Shown piece by piece: positions 30,108-39,489 of a stretch of 64,000 nt of DNA (position 1 is its first letter; each line of letters begins with the position of its first letter). The DNA lies in the NCBI RefSeq assembly GCF_029909975.1, contig NZ_CP094516.1, positions 5,394,001-5,458,000 on the forward strand, written 5' to 3'. The translations under genes were made by a program, and so were the position numbers. Under the pieces are notes generated by a model, which was not told the DNA's origin, searched no databases, and saw only the letters and a list, made by a program, of their open reading frames with translations. The stretch is from Bradyrhizobium sp. ISRA430 (lineage in GTDB: Bacteria; Pseudomonadota; Alphaproteobacteria; Rhizobiales; Xanthobacteraceae).

Positions 30108-31034
30108 ATGGATTCGCGCCAGCTCCGCTATTTCATCGCTGTCTATGAGCAGCGGAACCTGTCGCGCGCGGCCGACCCGGTCAATGTCGCGCAGTCGGCG
30201 CTGAGCCATCATATCTCCAATCTCGAAGCCGAGTTTGCGGCGCCCTTGTTCGAGCGCAAGTCGCGCGGCATGGAACCGACCGCTGCCGGAGAGCGGCTCT
30301 ACGAGCACGCCCGCATCATCCTGCGCGCGATGGCAGAGGCCGAGACCGAGGTGCGCCAGGGCGCGCGCGTAATCGCGGGCGAAATCTCGATCGGCATGGC
30401 GAATTCCGGCGTCAAGGCGATCGGGGTGCCCTTGATGCGCACCGTGCTCGCCGACTATCCGAAGCTGAAGCTGTCGCTCACCGAGAGCCTGTCAGGCGCG
30501 ACGCTGATGCATCTGATGGCCTCCGACGTCGATCTCGCGCTGGTCTACAACCCGCCGTCGGAAAAGGACCTGATCACCGAGCCGGTGCTCGAGGAGCAGA
30601 TGTTCCTGGTCGGCACGACGAAGCTGGTAGGCAAGGCCAAGCTTCCGATCAGGTTCGAGGAATTGAGCCGGCTGCCGCTGATCCTACTGCGCCACGGCCT
30701 CTCGGCCCGAGCCTTGCTGGATGATCCGGTGCTGCTCAAGCGGCTCGAAGCCGGCGCCATCCTGCACGCCAACTCGATCAGCGGCATGACCGGCGCGCTG
30801 GTTGCGGGTCTCGGATGCACCATCGCGACCAAATTGTTCGCGCAGGAACAGCTTGCGGCGCGCCGCCTGGTCGCGCGCGAGGTGATCGAGCCGAAGCTGA
30901 CCCGAACGCTCTATCTCTGCCGCCTGCGCAACCGGCCGATGACCTATGTCATGGAAGAGATGCGGCGCCTGATGCTCAAGCTGATCGCCGAGCAGGTGCG
31001 CGGCGGGCACTGGCAGGCGAAGCTGTTGGGCTGA
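30108..31034 (+). CDS. LysR family transcriptional regulator
   Basis: A 308-residue LTTR: winged helix at residues 1-60 (SRAADPVNVAQSALSHHISNLE) and a periplasmic-binding-protein-like effector domain from about 90. The N-terminus MDSRQLRYFIAVYEQRN and overall look resemble Nac/CbbR-like aromatic-acid regulators. LTTRs usually regulate the divergent operon together with a small inducer made by it, here the CoA-transferase and lyase genes across 111 bases. The MFS gene at 31366 may be a second target. Confidence 0.9.
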   Translation: MDSRQLRYFIAVYEQRNLSRAADPVNVAQSALSHHISNLEAEFAAPLFERKSRGMEPTAAGERLYEHARIILRAMAEAETEVRQGARVIAGEISIGMANSGVKAIGVPLMRTVLADYPKLKLSLTESLSGATLMHLMASDVDLALVYNPPSEKDLITEPVLEEQMFLVGTTKLVGKAKLPIRFEELSRLPLILLRHGLSARALLDDPVLLKRLEAGAILHANSISGMTGALVAGLGCTIATKLFAQEQLAARRLVAREVIEPKLTRTLYLCRLRNRPMTYVMEEMRRLMLKLIAEQVRGGHWQAKLLG

Positions 31035-31063
31035 AGGAAGACTGTCGCCGCGGAGACGATGCG

Positions 31064-31205
31064 CTCCCTCTCCCCGTTCTTACGGGGAGAGGGTTGGGGT
31101 GAGGGGCTGCCTTCGCAAAGACGGTAGCAAATGGACTCGTGGAGAGTCCCCTCACCCGGAATTTGCCGTCGTAAATTCCGGCCTCTCCCCGCTTGCGGGG
31201 AGAGG
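31064..31205. repeat. intergenic palindrome, family E copy 2
   Basis: Begins CTCCCTCTCCCCGTTCTTACG and has the matching GCTTGCGGGGAGAGG end, plus GTTGGGGTGAGGGG and CCCCTCACCCGGAATT. It fills most of the gap between the LysR gene and the MFS gene; the remaining 160 bases (31206-31365) show no other feature. Confidence 0.75.
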
Positions 31206-31365
31206 CGAAGAACACACGAGTTCGCGTTTCTCGAACGCTTCCATCGATATGTTCGTCTGGATTTCTGGCCAGCCGCCGCCAACATGGCGCGACCCGGCAG
31301 AGCTTCGGCAAGAAAGCCACCGGGACCGGCGCCGCGAGATGCGCGCGCTTCACGGGGAGGACATC

Positions 31366-32784
31366 ATGAGCGTCGTGGGCATCGACACCGGCTTTGAGCT
31401 CGACACGGCAGCCGCAGCGCCGGACGAGATCTCGCGACGGCTGGAAGCCATGCCGGCCTCCGCCTACGTCTGGCGCCTCATCATCCTGCTTTCGCTCGGC
31501 GGCTGCTTCGAGATCTACGACCTGTTCCTGACCGGCTATATCGCGCCGGGCCTGGGCCGCAGCGGGCTATTGACCACGACGACGCAGGCTTTCTTCGGCT
31601 TCTCCGGCATCGGCGCCTTCGTCGCCGCGACCTTTGCCGGCCTGTTCGTCGGCACCTTCTTCCTCGGCTTCCTCGCCGACCGCTTCGGACGGCGCGCGAT
31701 CTTCACCTATGCGCTGCTCGGCTATTCCGCGGCGTCCGTCATCATGGCGTGCCAGACCTCCTCTGAAGGCCTCCTGTTCTGGCGCTTCCTTGCGGGCATC
31801 GGCATTGGCGTCGAGGTCATCACCATCGATGCCTACATCACCGAACTCGTGCCGAGCTGGATGCGCGGGCGCGCCTTTGCGGTGAACCAGGCGATCATGT
31901 TCATCGCGGTGCCCGTCGTCGCCTTTCTGGCCTGGTGGCTGGTGCCGCTCACGCCCTATGGGGTCGACGGCTGGCGCTGGGTGGTGCTGATTGGCGCGGC
32001 TGCCAGCATGATCATCTGGGTGCTGCGGCTGTTCCTGCCCGAAAGCCCGCTCTGGCTGGCGCGGCATGGCCGCAACGAGGAGGCCTTCCGCGTCCTGGCG
32101 ACGCTGGAGGCGGCAGCCGGGAGTAGGACCGCATCGCGTCCAGGCACCATCCCGGCACACTCCGCGACGCCGCCGGTTGCGGCGGTGGGCTTCGCCGATC
32201 TGTTTCGTCCGCCTTACCTCTCGCTCGTCGTGCTGTTCATGGTGTTCAACCTCTGTCAGGCCTTCGGCTTCTACGGGTTCGCCAACTGGGTGCCGACGCT
32301 GCTGGTCGAGAAGGGCATCACCGTCACCAAGAGCCTGCAATATTCCTTCATCGTCGCCTTCGCCTATCCGATCGCGCCGCTATTGGCCGCTAGCTTTGCC
32401 GACAAATTCGAGCGGCGCTGGATCATCGCGGGCGCCTGCATCGCCATCATCGTCTTCGGCATGGCGTTCGCGCAGCTCAGCGCGCCGGCGCTGCTGATCG
32501 TCTGCGGCGTGTTGCTGACGGCCTGCAATACGACGATGTCCTACGCCTACCATGCCTATCAGACCGAAGTGTTCCCGACGCAGATCCGGGCGCGCGCCTC
32601 CGGTCTCGTCTATTCGATGAGCCGGCTCAGCGCGACATTCTCGGGCTTCATCGTCGCCTACATGCTGAAGGAGGGCGGCGTCATCGGCGTGTTCGGCCTG
32701 ATCACTGCGGCGATGCTGATCGTGGTGATCGCGATGGCGTTGTTCGGTCCGAACGTGCGCGGCAAGCCGCTCGACGCGGCGTAG
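31366..32784 (+). CDS. MFS transporter, sugar/acid porter type
   Basis: A 472-residue permease with 12 membrane segments. Motif A is FLGFLADRFGRRAIFTYALL (about 99-118), the second-half equivalent is SFADKFERRW, and LFLPESPLWLARHGR follows TM6, as in the sugar-porter/metabolite:H+ symporter groups. ATG 31366 has GGGGAGG six bases upstream; the start at 31099 lies in the family E palindrome. Position next to the LysR/CoA-transferase/lyase genes suggests it may import their substrate, which is inference from neighbours. Confidence 0.87.
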   Translation: MSVVGIDTGFELDTAAAAPDEISRRLEAMPASAYVWRLIILLSLGGCFEIYDLFLTGYIAPGLGRSGLLTTTTQAFFGFSGIGAFVAATFAGLFVGTFFLGFLADRFGRRAIFTYALLGYSAASVIMACQTSSEGLLFWRFLAGIGIGVEVITIDAYITELVPSWMRGRAFAVNQAIMFIAVPVVAFLAWWLVPLTPYGVDGWRWVVLIGAAASMIIWVLRLFLPESPLWLARHGRNEEAFRVLATLEAAAGSRTASRPGTIPAHSATPPVAAVGFADLFRPPYLSLVVLFMVFNLCQAFGFYGFANWVPTLLVEKGITVTKSLQYSFIVAFAYPIAPLLAASFADKFERRWIIAGACIAIIVFGMAFAQLSAPALLIVCGVLLTACNTTMSYAYHAYQTEVFPTQIRARASGLVYSMSRLSATFSGFIVAYMLKEGGVIGVFGLITAAMLIVVIAMALFGPNVRGKPLDAA

Positions 32785-32912
32785 CCGCCACTTGGCTCGT
32801 CCCGTTCCGGCTCGATCGCGCTTTACGCCGCAGGCGGCGACGGATCAGCATCCCTTGCCGAAGCAGCTTCTCGTGTCTACCTCTCGCGGGTGGTTTCGTG
32901 AGAGGTACTCCC

Positions 32913-33653
32913 ATGCTGGATGCCGCCGTCAAGGCGCTGTCGCAAATGATCTCGCCGCCGATGCGCTCGATCCTGTGGCGCTCGATCGGCGTTGCCCTGG
33001 TGCTGATCACCGTGCTGGCGATCGGCTTGCAGCGGCTATTGAGCTGGTTTGCGACCTATGGCGAGGTCTGGCTCGAAGGGCTGCTCGGCCCCGGCTGGCA
33101 CTCTGCGCTCGAGGTGTTGTCCTGGATTGTCTCGATTGCCGCTGGCCTCGGCGTCGTGTTCGGCGGCATTCTCTTGATGCCTGCGATCACCTCGCTGGTG
33201 GCGAGCCTGTTCGTCGACGACGTCGCCGACCATGTCGAGCGCGAGCATTATCCCGCCGAGCGTCCCGGCGTCGCGCTGCCGTTCACGCTCGCGATCCACG
33301 AGGGCATCAAGACCGCGCTGCTCACGATTCTGGTCTATCTGATAGTGCTGCCCTTCGTGTTCCTGGCCGGTGCCGGCTTCTTGATCTTCTTTCTCGCCAC
33401 CGCCTGGCTGCTCGGACGCGAATATTTCGAGCTCGCGGCGATGCGCTTCCGGTCACCGGAGGAAGCCAAGGCGATGCGGCGCGACAACGCGTCGACCATC
33501 TTCGCCGCCGGCCTGATCATCGCGGCCTTCGTCTCGATCCCGGTGGTCAATCTGGCGACGCCGATCTTCGGCATGGCCTTCATGGTCCACATGCACAAGC
33601 GGCTGTCGGGGTCGCGGCCCGAGCTGATCGAGCCGGCGCGCTCGATGCGGTGA
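32913..33653 (+). CDS. EI24/CysZ-like membrane protein
   Basis: A 246-residue inner-membrane protein of the EI24 domain family. Hydrophobic segments lie near residues 27-45, 68-95 and 140-165, and there is a final pair around 195-225. The region FGGILLMPAITSLVASLFVDDVADHVE is typical of CysZ relatives. E. coli CysZ mediates sulfate uptake, but alphaproteobacterial members are untested. The ATG at 32913 has GAGAGG upstream; a GTG five codons earlier (32898) also exists. Convergent with nth. Confidence 0.8.
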   Translation: MLDAAVKALSQMISPPMRSILWRSIGVALVLITVLAIGLQRLLSWFATYGEVWLEGLLGPGWHSALEVLSWIVSIAAGLGVVFGGILLMPAITSLVASLFVDDVADHVEREHYPAERPGVALPFTLAIHEGIKTALLTILVYLIVLPFVFLAGAGFLIFFLATAWLLGREYFELAAMRFRSPEEAKAMRRDNASTIFAAGLIIAAFVSIPVVNLATPIFGMAFMVHMHKRLSGSRPELIEPARSMR

Positions 33654-33660
33654 CGGCGAC

Positions 33661-34428
33661 TCAGACCGTCTTCTCCGGCCAGCGGCAGAGATCGTTGATC
33701 AGGCACACCTCGCAGCGCGGCTTGCGCGCGAGGCAAGTATAGCGGCCGTGCAGGATCAACCAATGATGCGCATGCAACATGAACTCCGCCGGGATCACCT
33801 TTTCGAGACCGAGCTCGACCTCGAGCGGCGTCTTGCCGCGCGCAAGCCCGGTGCGGTTGCCGACGCGGAAGACATGGGTGTCGACCGCCATGGTGTGCTC
33901 GCCAAAGGCCATGTTGAGCACGACATTGGCGGTCTTGCGGCCCGCGCCGGGCAGCGACTCAATCCCGGCGCGCGTGCGCGGCACTTCGCCGCCGAACTCC
34001 GCCAGCAGCTTTGCCGACAGCGCGATCACATTCTTGGCCTTGGTGCGGTAGAGCCCGACGCTCTTGATGTAGTCGCGCAAGCGTTCCTCGCCGAGGTCGA
34101 GCATCTTCTGCGGGCTGTCGGCGACCTTGAACAATTCCCGTGTCGCCTTGTTGACTCCGGCGTCGGTCGCCTGCGCCGACAGCACGACGGCCACGAGCAG
34201 CGTAAAGGGATTGAGGTGCTCCAGCTCCCCCTTCGGCTCAGGATTGGCCTTGCGGAAACGGCTGAAGACCTCATGGATCTCCGCCGGCGTCCAGGGCTTT
34301 GCAGGTTTGGTTTTGGTGGCTTTGAGCGAGGACTTCGCAGGCCGCTTTGGCCCGCCAGTGGCTTTTTTTGCCTTTTTCTTCGGCACGGCCGGTTTGCGCG
34401 GAGCCGGCTTGCGGGTGATTTTCGCCAT
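33661..34428 (-). CDS. nth: endonuclease III
   Basis: DNA glycosylase/AP lyase that removes oxidised pyrimidines in base excision repair. The 255 residues include a Lys/Pro-rich N-terminal tail (1-45), the helix-hairpin-helix LPGAGRKTANVVLN with the catalytic Lys165, the catalytic Asp183 in AVDTHVFRV, and the 4Fe-4S motif C-X6-C-X2-C-X5-C at about Cys232, 239, 242, 248. The ATG at 34428 is used; the frame continues upstream antisense to the DUF2244 gene. The two genes are divergent, with their starts 22 bases apart. Confidence 0.95.
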   Translation of the reverse strand: MAKITRKPAPRKPAVPKKKAKKATGGPKRPAKSSLKATKTKPAKPWTPAEIHEVFSRFRKANPEPKGELEHLNPFTLLVAVVLSAQATDAGVNKATRELFKVADSPQKMLDLGEERLRDYIKSVGLYRTKAKNVIALSAKLLAEFGGEVPRTRAGIESLPGAGRKTANVVLNMAFGEHTMAVDTHVFRVGNRTGLARGKTPLEVELGLEKVIPAEFMLHAHHWLILHGRYTCLARKPRCEVCLINDLCRWPEKTV

Positions 34429-34450
34429 GATCGGGATATACTGAGAGACG

Positions 34451-34969
34451 ATGAGCACAGGCAACGAAATTGAGCGCGAGAGCGAGCCGCTGATCTTTTC
34501 CGCGTTGCTGACCCCGCATCGCTCGCTTAACCGCACCGGCTTTCTCGCCGTGATGCTGTTCTTGAGCGTCGTCAGTTTTGCGACCGGCATCGTCTTTCTG
34601 ATGATGGGCGCATGGCCGGTGCTCGGCTTCTTCGGCCTCGACGTGCTGGTGATCTGGTGGGCGTTCAAGGTCAATTTCCGCAGCGCGCGGGCGAGCGAGG
34701 AGATCGTCGTCACGCCGTCGGAATTGCGCGTGCGGCGCGTCAGCCATCGCGGCGATGTCGCCGAATGGGTGTTCAACCCGCTCTGGGTCCGCCTCGACCA
34801 GGATGTCGATGAGGAGTACGGCCTCGAACACCTCTATCTGATCTCGCGGGGCCGCTGCCTGTCCATCGGCGGGTTCCTCGGACCCGAGGAAAAGGCAAGC
34901 TTCGCCAAGGCCTTAATCCAGGCGCTGAACGCGGCCAGGCGCGGCCTGACCTACAATCCGGTCACCTGA
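34451..34969 (+). CDS. DUF2244 domain-containing membrane protein
   Basis: A 172-residue protein with two close hydrophobic segments (about 30-52 and 56-72, a hairpin) and a cytoplasmic beta-rich domain with EIVVTPSELRVRR and WVRLDQDVDEEYG. The family is common in alphaproteobacteria, is often found near nth and its role is unknown; it is sometimes called an integral membrane protein. Divergent from nth with a 22-base spacer, so the promoters overlap each other's leaders. Confidence 0.8.
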   Translation: MSTGNEIERESEPLIFSALLTPHRSLNRTGFLAVMLFLSVVSFATGIVFLMMGAWPVLGFFGLDVLVIWWAFKVNFRSARASEEIVVTPSELRVRRVSHRGDVAEWVFNPLWVRLDQDVDEEYGLEHLYLISRGRCLSIGGFLGPEEKASFAKALIQALNAARRGLTYNPVT

Positions 34970-35025
34970 TTTGCGAGTCGGAAATCGGGTGGTTTCAAGC
35001 GGTCCGCTCTCCTACATTTCCGGTC

Positions 35026-35922
35026 ATGATGACACTCGCCATACATGACCAGCGCCTGGCCAGGCCAGGCTCCCAGAACGCCGCACTACGCGACTATGAT
35101 TCGGTGCGCCGGGCGATCGCCTTCATTTCGGAGAACTGGCGCGCACAGCCAACCATCGAGGCGATGGCGGATGCCGCGGGGGTCACGCCGGATGAACTGC
35201 ACCATCTGTTCCGCCGCTGGGCCTCGATCACGCCGAAGGCCTTCATGCAGGCGCTCACCCTCGACCATGCCAAGAGCCTGCTCCGGGATTCCGCGAGCAT
35301 CCTCGACGCGGCACTCGATTCCGGTCTGTCGGGGCCCGGCCGGCTGCACGACCTCTTCGTCACCCATGAGGCGATGTCGCCGGGCGAATGGAAGAATGGC
35401 GGCGCGGGCCTGACGTTGCGCTATGGCTTCCATCCCTCCCCCTTCGGCACCGCGATCGTGATCGCGACCGAGCGGGGATTGTCGGGCCTCGCTTTCGCCG
35501 ATCCCGGTGAAGAGAACATCGCGCTTGCCGATATGACCCGGCGCTGGCCGAAGGCAACTTACGTCGAGGATCACGAAGGCACGGCGCCACTCGCCCAGCG
35601 CATCTTCGACCCAAACCTCTGGCGACCCGACCAGCCGCTTCGCGTCGTGCTGATCGGCACCGATTTCGAGGTGCGGGTGTGGGAGACGCTGCTCAAGATC
35701 CCGATGGGGCGCGCGGTGTCCTATTCCGACATCGCCTGCAACATCAACAATCCGAAGGCCTCGCGCGCCGTCGGCGCCGCCGTCGGCAAGAACCCGGTCT
35801 CGTTCGTCGTGCCCTGCCACCGCGCGCTCGGCAAGGGCGGTACGCTCACCGGCTATCACTGGGGCATCACCCGCAAGCAGGCGATGCTGGGCTGGGAAGC
35901 CGGGCGGCTTGGGGTGCAGTAG
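35026..35922 (+). CDS. AraC-type HTH fused to O6-methylguanine-DNA methyltransferase (Ada-like)
   Basis: A 298-residue fusion. The N-terminal part (about 25-125) is an AraC-type helix-turn-helix (IEAMADAAGVTPDELHHLFRRW). The C-terminal part is a suicide alkyltransferase: active site VPCHRALG with the acceptor cysteine, preceded by GRAVSYSDIACNI and RAVGAAVGKNP. The N-terminal Ada domain with the zinc/methyl-phosphotriester cysteine is missing, so it is a shortened Ada. It repairs O6-methylguanine and may regulate, but without the phosphotriester sensor the response to methylation would differ from E. coli Ada. Confidence 0.9.
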   Translation: MMTLAIHDQRLARPGSQNAALRDYDSVRRAIAFISENWRAQPTIEAMADAAGVTPDELHHLFRRWASITPKAFMQALTLDHAKSLLRDSASILDAALDSGLSGPGRLHDLFVTHEAMSPGEWKNGGAGLTLRYGFHPSPFGTAIVIATERGLSGLAFADPGEENIALADMTRRWPKATYVEDHEGTAPLAQRIFDPNLWRPDQPLRVVLIGTDFEVRVWETLLKIPMGRAVSYSDIACNINNPKASRAVGAAVGKNPVSFVVPCHRALGKGGTLTGYHWGITRKQAMLGWEAGRLGVQ

Positions 35923-35929
35923 ATCCACA

Positions 35930-36074
35930 TCGTCGTCCCGGCGAAGGCCGGGACCCATACCGCGCGCTCTATCGGCGGCAGACTGTATAAGTCCGACGCG
36001 AAGACAGGATAACTGCAAGTCTTCGCTAAACTTCTTCCTGGGGTTATGGGTCCCGGCCTTCGCCGGGACGACGC
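35930..36074. repeat. intergenic palindrome, family D copy 3
   Basis: Begins TCGTCGTCCCGGCGAAGGCC and ends GGCCTTCGCCGGGACGACG: about 20 bases of near-perfect arm plus a variable middle containing AAGTCTTCGCTAAAC. Lies between the convergent Ada-like and gpmA genes. Confidence 0.8.
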
Positions 36075-36116
36075 TGAATGTTTGGCGCGACCTAACCGCA
36101 CCTCACGCTATCGAGC

Positions 36117-36740
36117 TTACCCCGCCAGGTCCAGCTTCGATGCCACCGTCGAATCCGCGTTGAGGCGGTAGATGATCGGCACGCCGGTGGCGAGCTCGCG
36201 CTTCAGGATGCCCTCGGGCGAAAGCTTCTCCAGCACCATGATCAGCGCGCGCAGCGAGTTGCCGTGGGCGGCGACCAGCGTGCGCTTGCCGTTGAGCACG
36301 GCGGGCAGAATCTCCTGCACGTAATAGGGCAGCGCGCGCGCCAGCGTGTCCTTCAGGCTTTCGCCGCCGGGCGGCGACACGTCGTAGGAGCGGCGCCAGA
36401 TGTGCACTTGTTCCTCGCCCCATTTCTTGCGCGCGTCGTCCTTGTTGAGGCCGGAGAGATCGCCATAGTCGCGCTCGTTCAGCGCGAGATCCTTGGCTGT
36501 GGGCAGGCCTTCCTGGCCGAGCTCGCCGAGGATGAGGTCGAGCGTGTGCTGCGCGCGGGTCAGCACCGAGGTGAAGGCAACGTCGAAGACGAGCCCCTGC
36601 GCCTTCAGCTTGCGACCCGCTTCCCTGGCTTCCGCCACACCCTGCTCGGTGAGATCGGGATCCTTCCACCCCGTGAACAGGTTCTTCAGATTCCATTCGC
36701 TCTGGCCGTGGCGCACGAGCACGAGGAGACGTTCGCTCAT
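36117..36740 (-). CDS. gpmA: 2,3-bisphosphoglycerate-dependent phosphoglycerate mutase
   Basis: Interconverts 3- and 2-phosphoglycerate in glycolysis. The 207 residues contain [20 protein letters not shown] with the catalytic His near residue 11, the acid [11 protein letters not shown], and the second active-site His in [12 protein letters not shown]. Slightly shorter than E. coli GpmA (250), as usual for rhizobia. It lies 27 bases after dapB and is last in a long minus-strand run. Confidence 0.93.
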   Translation of the reverse strand: MSERLLVLVRHGQSEWNLKNLFTGWKDPDLTEQGVAEAREAGRKLKAQGLVFDVAFTSVLTRAQHTLDLILGELGQEGLPTAKDLALNERDYGDLSGLNKDDARKKWGEEQVHIWRRSYDVSPPGGESLKDTLARALPYYVQEILPAVLNGKRTLVAAHGNSLRALIMVLEKLSPEGILKRELATGVPIIYRLNADSTVASKLDLAG

Positions 36741-36767
36741 TGACTGCTTTCCGTTACTTATCTTCGT

Positions 36768-37583
36768 TCAGATGTCGGCAAGACCCAGCACGTCGGCCAT
36801 CGAGTAGTGCCCCGGCTTCTTGCCGTGCGCCCAGAGTGCTGCTCTCAGCGCGCCATGGGCGAACAGCATGCGGTCTTCGGCATGATGCGACAGCGTCAGG
36901 CGCTCGAAGGCTCCAAGAAAGCTGACGCTGTGGTCGCCCGCCGCGGTGCCGCCACGCAAGGAGGCAAAGCCGATGTCGCCGGGACGCCGTGCACCGGTGA
37001 TGCCGTCGCGGCCACGTGCCGAATGCTTATCGAGCGAGATGCCGCGGCCGGCCGCAGCGGCTTGGCCCAGCATCAGCGCCGTGCCCGAGGGCGCATCGAC
37101 CTTCATGCGATGATGGGTTTCGACAATCTCGATGTCGAAGGTTTCGTCGAGCGCCTTGGCGACACGCTTGACCACGGCAGCGAGCAAATTGACGCCCAGG
37201 CTCATATTGCCGGACTGCACGACGACGGCGCGGTTGGTGACGCTCTTGATCACGGCGTTGTCGGAGGCCGAAAGCCCGGTCGTGCCGATGACATGCACGA
37301 GGCCGCGCTCGGCCGCGATCGCGACATTGGCGATGGTCGCCGCCGGCACAGTGAAATCGAGGATGCCGTCGGCATCCTTCGACATCGCCCAGAGGTCGGC
37401 GGAGAGTTGTATGCCATTGGCCGGCAGCCCTGCGAGCACGCCGGCGTCCTTGCCGAGCAGTTCCGAGCCCGGCGCTTCCAGCGCGCCGACCAGCACCGCG
37501 CCTTTGGTTTCGGCAATCGCCCGCGTCAACGCGCGACCCATCCGGCCGCCGGCTCCTGCAACAATCAAGCGCATGTCGGACAT
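36768..37583 (-). CDS. dapB: 4-hydroxy-tetrahydrodipicolinate reductase
   Basis: Second committed step of lysine/diaminopimelate synthesis. The 271 residues carry the nucleotide-binding [16 protein letters not shown] (8-23), the signature [18 protein letters not shown] with the catalytic His and Lys, and the tetramer domain in the middle. Normal length. Upstream of gpmA with a 27-base gap, probably co-transcribed. A family G palindrome separates it from the DUF1330 gene. Confidence 0.95.
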   Translation of the reverse strand: MSDMRLIVAGAGGRMGRALTRAIAETKGAVLVGALEAPGSELLGKDAGVLAGLPANGIQLSADLWAMSKDADGILDFTVPAATIANVAIAAERGLVHVIGTTGLSASDNAVIKSVTNRAVVVQSGNMSLGVNLLAAVVKRVAKALDETFDIEIVETHHRMKVDAPSGTALMLGQAAAAGRGISLDKHSARGRDGITGARRPGDIGFASLRGGTAAGDHSVSFLGAFERLTLSHHAEDRMLFAHGALRAALWAHGKKPGHYSMADVLGLADI

Positions 37584-37650
37584 GGTGTGATCCTCTTCGG
37601 GGCCGTTGTAGCGGCGGGATGGAGTTCCGGCAACCGAGGGTCATGGACCC

Positions 37651-37738
37651 GTCATGCCCGGGCTTGTCCCGGGCATCCACAAAGAGCCGTACGTGGGCAA
37701 GAAGACGTGGATGGCAGGGACAAGCCCGGCCATGACGA
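37651..37738. repeat. intergenic palindrome, family G
   Basis: Begins GTCATGCCCGGGCTTGTCCC and ends GGGACAAGCCCGGCCATGAC, with GGCATCCAC inside and matching flanks. Single copy in the window. Confidence 0.75.
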
Positions 37739-37748
37739 TAGCGCCGCC

Positions 37749-38051
37749 CTAGGGCTGCGGGCCGTCGTAGCCCTCGATGATGATGAGGTCGGCGAGGGAG
37801 TGCGGCTGGCGCACCTTGATGTTGGCCTGATATTCCGGCGAGTTGTAGCAGGCGATCGCGGTCTCGTAGTCCGGGAATTCGATCACCACGTTGCGGGTGC
37901 GGCTCTGGCCTTCGACGGTGGTGAACCTGCCGGCACGGACGACGAAGCGGCCGCCAAATTTCTTGAAGATCGGGCCGTTGGCGACGGCGTAGGGCTTGTA
38001 GCCCTCGTCATTGTGCACGTCGACGCGTCCGATCCAGTAGCCCTTTGCCAT
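37749..38051 (-). CDS. DUF1330 family protein
   Basis: A 100-residue protein of the DUF1330 ferredoxin-like (dimeric alpha+beta barrel) family: MAKGYWIGRVDVHNDEGYK, GGRFVVRAG and RNVVIEFPDYETAIACYNSPEY are all typical. Function unknown; distant relatives are stress-response and monooxygenase-like barrels. The ATG at 38051 has GGGAG seven bases upstream, better than 38087. Lies in the gap between pyrF and dapB on the same strand. Confidence 0.85.
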   Translation of the reverse strand: MAKGYWIGRVDVHNDEGYKPYAVANGPIFKKFGGRFVVRAGRFTTVEGQSRTRNVVIEFPDYETAIACYNSPEYQANIKVRQPHSLADLIIIEGYDGPQP

Positions 38052-38081
38052 TGTTCTTCTCCCTGTTGTGGCTGTCGATCT

Positions 38082-38149
38082 GAGCATGATCTTGTCGGAA
38101 AGCCGTTACACGCTTCGCTAAAGCGATCCTTCGGATCCGGATCATGCTC
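38082..38149. repeat. intergenic palindrome, family H copy 2
   Basis: Begins GAGCATGATC and ends GATCATGCTC, with AAGCGATCCTTCGGATCC inside. Its right end overlaps the pyrF stop codon, as copy 1 overlaps the pheT stop. Confidence 0.75.
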
Positions 38150-38859
38150 TAGCCGAGTGCTTGCGCAATCTCGGCCTGGATTGCATCGGCCGTTGCCTTC
38201 GGATCAGCGGCCTCCACCACCGGCCGCCCGACGACGAGATAGTCGGCGCCCGCGGCAATCGCGCGCCCCGGCGTCATGATGCGCTTCTGGTCGCCGGTCG
38301 CCGAGCCTGCCGGCCTGATGCCGGGAGTGACGAGGTTCATCTGGTGGCCGACGATCTTGCGCAGGCTGCCCACTTCCTCCGGCGAGCAGATGAGACCGTC
38401 GATGCCGAGCACCTGCGCCTGCTGGGCGCGCGCTTCGACCAGCTCGGAGACGCCGAGCCGGTAGCCGGCGGCGTGCAGATCGTCCTCGTTGTAAGAGGTC
38501 AGCACCGTGACGGCGAGGATCTTCAGGCTCGAGTTGCGGCGGCCTTCGACGGCGCCCTTCATGGTCTGCGGATAGGCGTGCACGGTGAGGAAGGTCGCTC
38601 CTAACCTGGTGATGCTCTCGACGCCCTGCATCACCGTGTTGCCGATATCGTGCAGCTTGAGATCGAGGAAGACCTTCTTGCCCCTGTCGGCGAGCTTGCC
38701 GACCAGCGGCAGACCACCAGCATAAGCGAGCCGATAGCCGATCTTGTAAAAGGTGACGCTGTCGCCGAGCCGATTGACCATCGCCTCCGCAAGCTCAAGG
38801 CTCGGCAAATCGAGCGCGACGATCAAGCGGTCCTTGGGGGCGATTTCAGCAGGCGTCAT
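38149..38859 (-). CDS. pyrF: orotidine 5'-phosphate decarboxylase
   Basis: Final step of UMP synthesis. The 236-residue barrel has the catalytic Lys/Asp motif [10 protein letters not shown] (about 66-75), the N-terminal substrate Asp in LIVALDLPS, and the phosphate loop TPGIRPAG. Normal length. It follows the FMN reductase gene by only 6 bases and is likely in the same transcript. Confidence 0.95.
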   Translation of the reverse strand: MTPAEIAPKDRLIVALDLPSLELAEAMVNRLGDSVTFYKIGYRLAYAGGLPLVGKLADRGKKVFLDLKLHDIGNTVMQGVESITRLGATFLTVHAYPQTMKGAVEGRRNSSLKILAVTVLTSYNEDDLHAAGYRLGVSELVEARAQQAQVLGIDGLICSPEEVGSLRKIVGHQMNLVTPGIRPAGSATGDQKRIMTPGRAIAAGADYLVVGRPVVEAADPKATADAIQAEIAQALG

Positions 38860-38865
38860 GTCACC

Positions 38866-39432
38866 TCACATCATGCGTTGGGAAACGTCGATCAACTGCC
38901 GCACCATCTCCTTCAGCGCGTCGATGTCGGACTGGTTCTTCAGCCTGTCCATATCGTCATAGGCCTGGTCGGCAAAGGCGAGCGCGAGCTGGCCGGCGAT
39001 CACATTGGCGTGGCAGGAGGTCAGGATCAGCCGCAACGCCCCAAGCGCGCGGGACGCGCCGAGCCGGCTCTGCGAAGCACCGGCAAGCGCAAACACCCGA
39101 TGGCGGAATACGTCGCCGCGCGCCTCGTGCGGATCCTGCACGCGGCTGACCCAGTCGATCGCGTTCTTGAGCAGCGGAGGCACCGAGGCATTGTATTCGG
39201 GCGTGACGATCAGAACGCCCTGGTGTGCGCCGATCATGCGCTTGAGATTGATCGCGTGCTTGGGCACCCCTGACTCGCCATCGTAGATCGGCAGCGGAAA
39301 ATCGGCGAGCGAGATGCGGGTGACGTCGACGCCGGCCTGGGCGAATTCGTAAGCCGCAACCGCCGCCAGTTTCGCGTTGTGCGAGCCGGTGCGCAGCGAG
39401 CCGGGAATGACGAGGATCTTGGGTGCGGGCAT
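38866..39432 (-). CDS. NADPH-dependent FMN reductase family protein
   Basis: A 188-residue flavodoxin-fold protein. FMN phosphate loop IPGSLRTGSHNAKL (8-21), and the typical TPEYNASVPPLLKNAIDWVSR (about 75-95). Family members reduce FMN, quinones, azo compounds or metals (ChrR, NfsB-like). The start at 39432 leads straight into the first strand; the 39471 start adds 13 unsupported residues. Six bases before pyrF, so co-transcribed. Confidence 0.87.
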   Translation of the reverse strand: MPAPKILVIPGSLRTGSHNAKLAAVAAYEFAQAGVDVTRISLADFPLPIYDGESGVPKHAINLKRMIGAHQGVLIVTPEYNASVPPLLKNAIDWVSRVQDPHEARGDVFRHRVFALAGASQSRLGASRALGALRLILTSCHANVIAGQLALAFADQAYDDMDRLKNQSDIDALKEMVRQLIDVSQRMM

Positions 39433-39489
39433 CCAATCAAACGCGTTCGGCGAAACGAGCCCGCCGCGCATAGAGGAAAGCCGGCGGAA

